Of a DNA stretch of 64,000 nt, positions 50,605 through 57,590 are shown piece by piece; position 1 is the first letter of the stretch, and each line of letters opens with the position of its first letter. The DNA is from Extensimonas perlucida (GTDB lineage: Bacteria; Pseudomonadota; Gammaproteobacteria; Burkholderiales; Burkholderiaceae_C). The stretch spans positions 39,813 through 103,812 of the forward strand of contig NZ_VMYE01000011.1 of assembly GCF_007655255.1 (NCBI RefSeq), read 5' to 3'. The notes beneath the pieces were generated by a model. It ran no database searches. It was not told the DNA's origin and saw nothing but the letters and a program-made list of their open reading frames with translations. A program made the translations under genes and the position numbers.

Positions 50605-51372
50605 ATGCACCAAAAAACCGTGGAACGCTGGGCACCGTGGCTGCTGCTCGCGGCCATCGTGCTGCTGTGGCAGGTGCTCTGCGCGGCGCTGGCCGTGTCG
50701 GAATTCATCTTCCCCAGCCCGTGGAGCATCGCCACGCAGCTCGTGCAGTTTGGCGACGTGATCGCGGGCCACGCCTGGCGCACCTTCTGGGTCACCATGG
50801 CGGGCTTTGGCCTGGCGATCGTGGTGGGCGTGCTGCTGGGCTTCGTGATCGGCAGCTCGCGCCTGGCCTACGCGGCGCTGTACCCGCTGATGACGGCGTT
50901 CAACGCGCTGCCCAAGGCGGCCTTCGTGCCCATCCTCGTGGTCTGGTTCGGCATAGGCGCGGGGCCGGCCATCCTCACGGCGTTCTTGATCAGCTTCTTT
51001 CCGATCATGGTGAACATCGCCACGGGCCTGGCCACGCTCGAGCCCGAGCTCGAAGACGTGCTGCGCGTGCTCGGCGCGCGCCGCTGGGACGTGCTCGTCA
51101 AGGTCGGCCTGCCGCGCTCGCTGCCGTACTTTTACGCCTCGCTCAAGGTGGCGATCACGCTCGCCTTCGTGGGCACCACGGTGAGCGAAATGACCGCCGC
51201 GAACGAAGGCATAGGCTATTTGCTCGTGTCTGCGGGCTCGTCCATGCAGATGGGCCTGGCCTTTGCGGGCCTGATCGTGGTTGGCGCCATGGCCATGGCC
51301 ATGTACGAGCTCTTCAGCCTGCTGGAAAAGCACACCACCGCCTGGGCGCACCGCGGCACGCAGGGCGGGTGA
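50605..51372 (+). CDS. ABC transporter permease (TauC/SsuC-like)
   Basis: A 255-residue inner-membrane permease with about six helices. The EAA-loop motif reads VLRVLGARRWDVLVKVGLPRS near residue 155. ATG 50605 follows AAAGG by 7 bases. It completes the importer with the preceding two genes. Confidence 0.92.
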   Translation: MHQKTVERWAPWLLLAAIVLLWQVLCAALAVSEFIFPSPWSIATQLVQFGDVIAGHAWRTFWVTMAGFGLAIVVGVLLGFVIGSSRLAYAALYPLMTAFNALPKAAFVPILVVWFGIGAGPAILTAFLISFFPIMVNIATGLATLEPELEDVLRVLGARRWDVLVKVGLPRSLPYFYASLKVAITLAFVGTTVSEMTAANEGIGYLLVSAGSSMQMGLAFAGLIVVGAMAMAMYELFSLLEKHTTAWAHRGTQGG

Positions 51373-51387
51373 GCCGCGCCGCTCGCC

Positions 51388-52287
51388 TCAACGGCGCAAC
51401 AGCTGGGCCAGGGCCGCTTCCAGTTCGGGCTGCTGAAAGCGGTAACCCGCCTGCAGGGTGCGCACGGGTTGCACCCGCTGGCTGCCCAGCAGCAAAACGG
51501 CCATCTCCCCGAGTGCCAGGCGCAGCGCCCAGGCGGGCACGGCCAGCAGCGCAGGGCGACGCACGGCGCGCGCCAGCGCCTGCGTGAATTCGGCGTTGCG
51601 CACCGGATGCGGTGCGCACGCCGCAAACACGCCCGCGCAATCGGCGTGCTGCAGCAAAAAATCGGCGCAAGCCACCACGTCGTCGATGTGGATCCACGGC
51701 ATCCACTGCTGCCCACTGCCCAGGCGCGCACCCAGCCCCAGGCGAAACGGTGGCAGCAGGCGCTGCAGCATGCCCCCTTCGGCCGCCAGCACAGCCGCTA
51801 TGCGTAGCAGCAGCACGCGCACCCCGGCCTCACGCGCCCGCAGGGCCTCGGCTTCCCAAGCGGCGCACAAGGTGCTGCCGAAGTCGGGCACGCCCGCGGG
51901 GCTGGACTCGTCGAGCACGCGCTCGCCCGCATCGCCCCACCAACCCACTGCCGAAGCCGAGAGCAGCACCGCCGGCGGGCGCTGCAGCTGCAGCATCCAG
52001 TCCACCAGGCGCCGCGTGAGCAGCACCCGGCTGTTCCACAAGGTTTCGCGCCGCGCCGCCGTCCAGCGGGCGTCGGCAATGGGGGCGCCGGCCAGGTTCA
52101 CCACGGCGTCGAAATGTTCCGCCTTGCCAAGCGCTGCCAGGTCGGCAATGCCCTGCGCGCCGCTGCACAGCGCCGCTACCCGCGCGCTTTGGCGGCTCCA
52201 CACGAGCACCTCGTCGCCGCGTGCGCGCCAAAAGCGGCACAACGCGCGGCCGATCAGTCCTGTGCCACCGGTGAGCAGGATGCGCAT
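51388..52287 (-). CDS. TIGR01777 family SDR-like protein (YfcH)
   Basis: A 299-residue extended SDR protein: N-terminal nucleotide loop TGGTGLIGRAL (residues 7-17), VVNLAGAPIADARW, and the C-terminal DUF1731 domain (MAVLLLGSQRVQPVRTLQAG, YRF). Its substrate is unknown. It starts 3 bp after the photoreceptor stop, so the two are one operon; TIGR01777 genes often accompany LitR-type regulators. Confidence 0.92.
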   Translation of the reverse strand: MRILLTGGTGLIGRALCRFWRARGDEVLVWSRQSARVAALCSGAQGIADLAALGKAEHFDAVVNLAGAPIADARWTAARRETLWNSRVLLTRRLVDWMLQLQRPPAVLLSASAVGWWGDAGERVLDESSPAGVPDFGSTLCAAWEAEALRAREAGVRVLLLRIAAVLAAEGGMLQRLLPPFRLGLGARLGSGQQWMPWIHIDDVVACADFLLQHADCAGVFAACAPHPVRNAEFTQALARAVRRPALLAVPAWALRLALGEMAVLLLGSQRVQPVRTLQAGYRFQQPELEAALAQLLRR

Positions 52288-52290
52288 GGT

Positions 52291-53337
52291 TCACTCCTTT
52301 GTCATGGCAGGCGCGGTGGGGTGCGGGGCCGGCGACGCCGCAGCCTGGGATGCGCTGGCACGCCAGCTTTGCACGAGTGCGGGCAGGCTTGCGAGGTCGC
52401 GCGCGGCGTGCACGCCGGTTTGCACGCTTGCGTACAGCGCATCGCAATTGCCCCCTATCCACAAGGCCACCGTGGCGGGCAGTTGCGCGCGCAGGGCCTG
52501 CACGCTGGCGCGCACCAAAGCGGCGGGTTGGACGTCGGCAAAGCTCAAGGCGACGACGTCCGCGCGGTGCGCGTGTGCGGCCTGCACCAGATCGGTCAGC
52601 GGGGTTTGGGTGCCCAAAGAAATGCAGCTACAGCCTTCGAGGGCCAACAAGGCTTCGACCATCAGCAGCCCCAGGCCATGCAGCTGCCCCGGCAAGGTCG
52701 TCAAAAGCACCCTGGGCCTGCCGGGCGCGGGCGGTGGCGGCAGCGCTGCCAAAGCGTGCCGCAGCACCGTGGTGACGACCTCGGTGTAGAGGTGTTCTTC
52801 GAAAATTTCAAAACGCCCCTGCGCCCAGGCGTCGCCCACGGCGGCGTTCAAGGGCGCCACGACCGCACGCACGAACACGGCCAGGCCCCAGCGTGAGAGC
52901 GCGTGGCCGAGCAAGCCGCGCAAGGCCTGCGGGTCGTGCGCGGCCACGGCGTTCATGAACGGCTCCAGTGCCACGCCTTGGCTCTGGGGCTCGGGCGCGG
53001 CGGGTTGTGCGACGGGTTGTGCGACGGGTTGTGCGGCGGTCTTGCTGGCTTGGCCCTGCGCGCCGTCGAGGCGCCCGAGCAAAGCGTGCAGAGCTGCCGC
53101 GTCCAGCCCGACGACTTTGCCCGGCCGCTGACCCGCATCGAGCAAGCGCGCGATGAGCTTGAGGCGCTGCACCTGCTCGGGCGGGTAGCGCCGGTCGCCG
53201 GCGGCATCGCGCAGGGGCTGCGGAAAGCCGTAGCGTCGCTCCCAGACACGCAAGGTGTCTTTCGCCAGCCCCGTCTCGCGCTCCACGGCGGCTATCGGCA
53301 ATGCGGCCGCAGTGGCGGCAGTCAGGAGATCACGCAC
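52291..53337 (-). CDS. litR: LitR/CarH-type MerR regulator with cobalamin-binding photosensory domain
   Basis: A 348-residue light-responsive repressor candidate. An N-terminal MerR helix-turn-helix (VERETGLAKDTLRVWERRYG) is followed by a QPVA-rich linker. The sensory part carries the CarH signature: Trp and then Glu-His ten and eleven residues later (WAQGRFEIFEEH), and the lower-ligand His in LPGQLHGLGLLM. These match W131, E141-H142 and H177 of Thermus CarH in order and nearly in spacing. With adenosylcobalamin such proteins bind DNA in the dark and release it in light. I chose GTG 53337 because GAGGA lies just upstream. Divergent from the lipid gene cluster it probably controls. Confidence 0.9.
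   Translation of the reverse strand: MRDLLTAATAAALPIAAVERETGLAKDTLRVWERRYGFPQPLRDAAGDRRYPPEQVQRLKLIARLLDAGQRPGKVVGLDAAALHALLGRLDGAQGQASKTAAQPVAQPVAQPAAPEPQSQGVALEPFMNAVAAHDPQALRGLLGHALSRWGLAVFVRAVVAPLNAAVGDAWAQGRFEIFEEHLYTEVVTTVLRHALAALPPPPAPGRPRVLLTTLPGQLHGLGLLMVEALLALEGCSCISLGTQTPLTDLVQAAHAHRADVVALSFADVQPAALVRASVQALRAQLPATVALWIGGNCDALYASVQTGVHAARDLASLPALVQSWRASASQAAASPAPHPTAPAMTKE
53001..53036. repeat. 12-bp tandem repeat in the litR linker
   Basis: CGGGTTGTGCGA three times, the last ending in GGC. It encodes AQPV-type repeats between the DNA-binding and photosensory domains. Copy number changes would alter linker length in steps of four residues without a frameshift. Confidence 0.75.
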
Positions 53338-53411
53338 GAAAAATTCCTCGATTCGATGAAAGGGTCGCAGACGGTAGCTGCGGGTTTGGCACAAGCACGC
53401 TCAAAATTACC

Positions 53412-53472
53412 ATGGACAAAAATCACATTTGCCTTTATTGTCCATGACAAATAAATTTTTGTCTAATACAAT
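53412..53472 (+). promoter_or_regulatory. Divergent promoter/operator region of litR and the lipid cluster
   Basis: ATGACA (53444-53449), a 17-bp spacer and TACAAT (53467-53472) form a good sigma-70 promoter for the rightward operon. Inverted repeats overlap it: ATGGACAA (53412-53419) with TTGTCCAT (53438-53445), and GACAAA (53446-53451) with TTTGTC (53458-53463). The repeated TTGTC/GACAA half-sites are candidate MerR-family operators; a bound regulator would cover both promoters. Confidence 0.6.
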
Positions 53473-53532
53473 TCGCGCCAGACGTCGACGATCGACTTCC
53501 TGGACGTTCGGTTTTTGCCCCAAGGACACAAC

Positions 53533-54837
53533 ATGCGCATCGCCATCATCGGTTCCGGCATTTCTGGCTTGGCCGCGGCCCACGTGCTGCGGCAGCACGC
53601 CCGCGTGACGCTGTTCGAGGCGGCGGATTACTTTGGCGGCCACACGCACACCGTGGACGTGTGTCTACCCAATGCCCGCGGCGAGCCGGTGGAGCACGGG
53701 GTGGACACGGGATTTTTGGTGTTCAACGAACGCACCTACCCGGGGCTGATCGCCTTGTTGCGCGCCCTGGACGTGCCCGTTGCGCGCACGGACATGTCGT
53801 TTTCGGTGCAGGTGCCGGGCGCCGGCCCCGGCGGGCGCAGTCCACTCGAATGGAGCGGCGCCAACCTGCAGACCATTTTTGCGCAGCGCGCCAACCTGCT
53901 GCGCCCGCGTTTTTGGGCCATGCTGGGCGAAGTGCTGCGCTTCAACCGCTTGTGTACCGAGGTGGCCACGGCAAAGCACGAGGCCACGCTGCGCCAGCCG
54001 CTCGCGGACTTTTTGCGCGCGCATGGCTTCGGCGCTGCATTCCAGCAGTGGTATCTGCTGCCCATGCTGGGTTGCATCTGGAGCTGCCCGACCGAGCAGA
54101 TGCTGCGCTTTCCCGTGGCGACGATGATCCGCTTTTGCCACAACCACGGTCTGATCCAGGTCCAGGGCCGTCCTGCGTGGTGGACGGTCGCGGGCGGCGC
54201 ACGGCAGTACGTGCAAAAAATGGTGGCGGGCCTGGACGCGCGCCTGTCCAGCCCCGTGCGCCGCATCGTGCGCGACGCCGCGGGCGTGCAGCTGCAATGC
54301 GATGACGGCAGTGCGCGCTTTGACGCCGTGGTGCTGGCCGTGCACAGCGACCAGGCACTGCGCCTGCTGGCCCAGCCCACGGCGCAGGAGCAGGCCGTGC
54401 TCGGCGCCATCCGCTACCAGAGCAACCGCGCCATCCTGCACACTGACGCGCGTTTGCTGCCCCAGCGGCGCGCTGCCTGGGCCGCGTGGAATTACGAGCG
54501 TGCTGCCGACGCCGGAAAAGAGTCGGCCCGGGTCTGCCTGCACTACTGGATCAACCGCCTGCAGCCGCTGCCTTTCGCGCAGCCGGTGCTGGTCTCGCTG
54601 AATCCCGTGCGTGCGCCCGATCCACGCACAGTGCTCGGCGCGTACGACTACGAACACCCGGTGTTCGACCTCGCCGCGATCGAGGCGCAGGCCCGCGTGC
54701 CGCAGTTGCAGGGCGTGCAACACATCTGGTACTGCGGTGCCTGGGCGGGCTACGGTTTTCACGAGGATGGCCTGCAGTCGGGCTACCGCGCGGCGCACGC
54801 TTTGCTGGCCCGTTGGCAGCGCAAGGAGGCCGCATGA
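53533..54837 (+). CDS. FAD-dependent amine-oxidase-like protein (UfaD-like acyl desaturase candidate)
   Basis: A 434-residue flavoprotein: Rossmann motif GSGISGLAAAHVL (residues 8-20), then FEAADYFGGHTHTVD, and a C-terminal FAD segment YCGAWAGYGFHEDGLQSGYRAA. It belongs to the NAD(P)-binding flavin amine-oxidase group found beside CFA-synthase homologues. In Rhodobacter sphaeroides a homologue (UfaD) desaturates methylated acyl chains for furan fatty acids. AGGA precedes ATG 53533. First gene of the divergent cluster; ATGA overlap with the next. Confidence 0.87.
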   Translation: MRIAIIGSGISGLAAAHVLRQHARVTLFEAADYFGGHTHTVDVCLPNARGEPVEHGVDTGFLVFNERTYPGLIALLRALDVPVARTDMSFSVQVPGAGPGGRSPLEWSGANLQTIFAQRANLLRPRFWAMLGEVLRFNRLCTEVATAKHEATLRQPLADFLRAHGFGAAFQQWYLLPMLGCIWSCPTEQMLRFPVATMIRFCHNHGLIQVQGRPAWWTVAGGARQYVQKMVAGLDARLSSPVRRIVRDAAGVQLQCDDGSARFDAVVLAVHSDQALRLLAQPTAQEQAVLGAIRYQSNRAILHTDARLLPQRRAAWAAWNYERAADAGKESARVCLHYWINRLQPLPFAQPVLVSLNPVRAPDPRTVLGAYDYEHPVFDLAAIEAQARVPQLQGVQHIWYCGAWAGYGFHEDGLQSGYRAAHALLARWQRKEAA

Positions 54838-55646
54838 GCACCCCGGCCCGGCCCACCATGGCCCTGCCCACCACACCCGTGCCGCACATCGGCTTCGGGC
54901 AGGTGTGGCACACGCGGCTGCGTCCGCGGCGCCACCGCTTTGCGTACCGGGTGTTCTTTCTGCTGCTGCCCATGCGCACCTTGCAGGCCCAGCCGCAGGC
55001 GGGGGGCGTGCTCGCGTACAACCGGTGCGGGGCGCTGTCTTTTCACGACGCTGACCATGGCGACGGGCGTAGCCCCGCCGCGGGCGGGGCGCTCGCCTGG
55101 CTCGATGCGCTGCTGGCTGCTGCGGGCATCCACGACGCCGGCGGCGAGGTCTGGCTGCAGTGCTTTGCGCGCGTCTTGGGCTACGCCTTCAAGCCCGTGA
55201 GTTTTTGGTACTGCCACGGTGCGGACGGCAGCCTGCGCGCCATCGTCGCCGAGGTCAACAACACCTTTGGCGAACGCCACGCCTATTTGCTCGACGCGCC
55301 CCGGCCCGGTCAGCCCCTGGTGGCGAGCAAGGTGTTCCACGTCTCGCCGTTTTGCCCCGTGGACGGGGAATACCACTTCGACTTCGCTTGCCAAGGCGAC
55401 GCGCTGCAGGTGCGCATCGACTACCACGACGCCCAGGGTGCGCTGCTGCGCACGGGGCTCGTGGGCCGGCTCGCACCGCTGAACGCTGCGCTGCGCCGTC
55501 GCGCTCTGTGGCGCCATCCGCTCATGACGCTGGCCGTGATCGCGCGTATCCACTGGCATGCGCTGCGGCTGCTCGCCAAGCGCGTGCCTTTCTTTCGCAA
55601 ACCACCGCCGCCCGTGCAAACGGTGTCCCGCTCCACCCCAGTTTGA
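54834..55646 (+). CDS. DUF1365 family protein
   Basis: A 270-residue protein of unknown activity, always seen with amine-oxidase and CFA-synthase homologues. Motifs: FGQVWHTRLRPRRHRFAYRV, ARVLGYAFKPVSFWYCHG, VAEVNNTFGERHAYLL and KVFHVSPFCPVDGEYHF. It has ATGA overlap with the preceding gene and AAGGAGG as ribosome site. A role in lipid modification is inferred from context only. Confidence 0.92.
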   Translation: MSTPARPTMALPTTPVPHIGFGQVWHTRLRPRRHRFAYRVFFLLLPMRTLQAQPQAGGVLAYNRCGALSFHDADHGDGRSPAAGGALAWLDALLAAAGIHDAGGEVWLQCFARVLGYAFKPVSFWYCHGADGSLRAIVAEVNNTFGERHAYLLDAPRPGQPLVASKVFHVSPFCPVDGEYHFDFACQGDALQVRIDYHDAQGALLRTGLVGRLAPLNAALRRRALWRHPLMTLAVIARIHWHALRLLAKRVPFFRKPPPPVQTVSRSTPV

Positions 55647-55657
55647 GGTCGCTTGCC

Positions 55658-56911
55658 ATGCCCAGCACCATCGCCAGCCCAGCAAAAAGCAGAGAAATCG
55701 CTACCCAAGCCCCATTCTTTGCGCGCAAGGCGCTGCGCTTTTTGGAGCGTATGCAGCACGGTTGCCTGCACCTGGAGCTGCCCAACGGCCGCACGCTGTC
55801 CTTCGGTCCGGGCGGCAGCACGGTGGCGCGCATGCAGCTCGCCAATTGGCGCGTGTTCCCCGCCGTGCTGCGCGCTGGCGACATCGGCTTGGCCGAAAGC
55901 TACATCGACGGGGACTGGAGCACCCCGCACCTGGCCGAGCTGCTCAAGCTGCTGCTGGCCAACCGCGCCGCGCTCGAAGCGCTGGTGTATGGCTCCTGGT
56001 GGGGACAGCTCGCGTACCGGCTGCGCCATGCGCTGCACCGCAACAGCAAGGCCGGCAGCCGTCGCAACATCCATGCGCACTACGACCTGGGCAACGCCTT
56101 TTACGCGCTGTGGCTCGACCCGAGCATGAACTACTCCGCCGCCTGGTTCGAGGGCGACTTGCAAGGCGACCTGACCCTCGCGCAGCGCGCCAAAATGCGC
56201 CGCGCCCTGCAAAGCGCGGGCGTGCGGCAGGGGGGCACCTTGCTCGAAATCGGCTGCGGCTGGGGCGCGCTGGCCGAGCTTGCGGCGCAGGAGTTCCAGG
56301 CCCAGGTCACCGGCGTGACCTTGTCGCAAGAGCAACTGCACTTTGCCCAAGCACGTATGCAGGCGGCCGATCTGGCGCAGCGCGTGCAGTTGCGCCTGCA
56401 GGACTACCGCGACATTGCCGACGGGCCTTATGACGCGATCTGCTCGATCGAAATGCTCGAAGCCGTGGGCCGCGCCTACTGGCCCGAGTATTTCGCCGCG
56501 CTGCGGCGGCTGCTGCGCCCGGGGGGGAGGGCCTGCATCCAGAGCATCGTGATCGACGAGGCGCTGTTCGAGCGCTACATCCGCGGCACGGACTTCATCC
56601 AGCAATACATCTTCCCTGGCGGCTGCCTGCCCAGCAAGGAGCGCCTCGTGGCCTGCGCAGCGCAGGCCGGGCTGCACGTGCAAGAAGCGTTTTCCTTCGG
56701 GCCCGACTACGCCGAGACCTTGCGCCGCTGGCACCAGCGCTTCACGCAGGCGCGCGCCCAGGTGCTCGCACAGGGGTTCGACACACGCTTCGTGCGCACC
56801 TGGGAGTTTTACCTCGCGTATTGCGAAGCCGGTTTCGACCTGCACACCATTGACGTGGTGCAGTTCACTTTGGTGCGTGACGATTCCACGACTTACGCAA
56901 ATCGGGGTTAG
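55658..56911 (+). CDS. CFA-synthase-like SAM-dependent acyl methyltransferase (UfaM/CFA family), C-terminus altered by MITE
   Basis: A 417-residue methyltransferase acting on unsaturated phospholipid chains. SAM motif LLEIGCGWGALAELAA near residue 200; lipid-domain motif HYDLGNAFYALWLDPSMNYS. Compared with E. coli CFA synthase, the bicarbonate-site residues Glu239, Ile268 and Tyr317 are kept (LEAVG, QSI, FGPDY) but Cys139 is Ala (YSAAW) and His266 is Gln. This favours a product other than a cyclopropane. The last codons are supplied by the 83-bp element; the empty site would read VRDDS then TGA. Confidence 0.9.
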   Translation: MPSTIASPAKSREIATQAPFFARKALRFLERMQHGCLHLELPNGRTLSFGPGGSTVARMQLANWRVFPAVLRAGDIGLAESYIDGDWSTPHLAELLKLLLANRAALEALVYGSWWGQLAYRLRHALHRNSKAGSRRNIHAHYDLGNAFYALWLDPSMNYSAAWFEGDLQGDLTLAQRAKMRRALQSAGVRQGGTLLEIGCGWGALAELAAQEFQAQVTGVTLSQEQLHFAQARMQAADLAQRVQLRLQDYRDIADGPYDAICSIEMLEAVGRAYWPEYFAALRRLLRPGGRACIQSIVIDEALFERYIRGTDFIQQYIFPGGCLPSKERLVACAAQAGLHVQEAFSFGPDYAETLRRWHQRFTQARAQVLAQGFDTRFVRTWEFYLAYCEAGFDLHTIDVVQFTLVRDDSTTYANRG

Positions 56912-56969
56912 GCCAGGCGTTCGCCCCATGGCAAAACACCTCGCTGCATCCTTGTTTGCGTAAGTCCAG
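56887..56969. mobile_element. 83-bp MITE (GACTTACGCAAA ends), copy B, at the end of the CFA-like gene
   Basis: Ends CACGACTTACGCAAA and TTTGCGTAAGTCCAG; flanked on both sides by GATTC (56882-56886 and 56970-56974), a 5-bp target duplication. Removing it with one GATTC restores GAT TCG TGA, the natural end of the gene. The inserted sequence adds TTYANRG before a new stop. Confidence 0.88.
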
Positions 56970-56987
56970 GATTCGTGATCGAGATGC

Positions 56988-57045
56988 TAACTATTCGATA
57001 GCTGCTAGCGCTTGCCTGATATGCGCAAAAGCCACTTTTTATCCA
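56988..57045. repeat. Short palindromic repeat, copy j
   Basis: CTATTCGATAGCTGCTAGCG then CTTGCCTGATATGCGC and AAAAGCCACTTTTTATCC. Near-consensus copy directly after the 83-bp element, overlapping the start of the chalcone-isomerase-like gene (ATG 57021 lies inside it). Confidence 0.65.
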
Positions 57046-57590
57046 AATTCCTGGTGGTCTGTGTCATGGGATGCGCCCCGCTGGCGAGCCAGGCGAGCGC
57101 CGATGTGGCGCCGCCGCCGGCTTTGCAGGCGCTGCCAATACAGGAGCGCCTCACGCTTGCTGGAGAAGGGCAAATGCGCTTTTTTGGGGTGGCCATTTAC
57201 GATGCGCGCTTGTGGGTCGATGCGCGCTTCGCCCCCGCGCGTTTCGATGCCCACCCTCTCGCGCTCGAACTGCGCTATCACCGGGCCTTCAGTGCGGCCG
57301 CCATTGCGCGGCGCTCGCTCACGGAAATGCAGCGCCAGCGCAAGCTGGCCCCGGAGCTTGCGCAGCGCTGGGAGCGCATGCTCGCGCAGTTGCTGCCCGA
57401 CGTGCAGCCCGGCGACCGGCTCCTGGGCGTCTATCTGCCCGGCGAGGGCATGCAACTGTGGCGCGGCGCGCAGCTGCTCGGTACCTTGCGCGAGCCTGAA
57501 CTCGCGCATTTGTTCTTCGGCATCTGGCTTTCGCCCCAGACGTCCGAGCCCTCCTTGCGCGCGGCCTTGCTCGCGCGCGTGGCGCCATGA
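57021..57590 (+). CDS. Chalcone-isomerase-like periplasmic protein
   Basis: A 189-residue secreted protein: signal peptide FLVVCVMGCAPLASQASA, then the chalcone isomerase-like fold (LTLAGEGQMRFFGVAIYDARLW; LELRYHRAFSAAAIARRSLTEM; LLGVYLPGEGMQLW). Fatty-acid-binding relatives of this fold exist, which fits the lipid cluster. The first codons lie within a dispersed repeat; a TTG at 57012 is an alternative start. ATGA overlap with the next gene. Confidence 0.85.
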   Translation: MRKSHFLSKFLVVCVMGCAPLASQASADVAPPPALQALPIQERLTLAGEGQMRFFGVAIYDARLWVDARFAPARFDAHPLALELRYHRAFSAAAIARRSLTEMQRQRKLAPELAQRWERMLAQLLPDVQPGDRLLGVYLPGEGMQLWRGAQLLGTLREPELAHLFFGIWLSPQTSEPSLRAALLARVAP

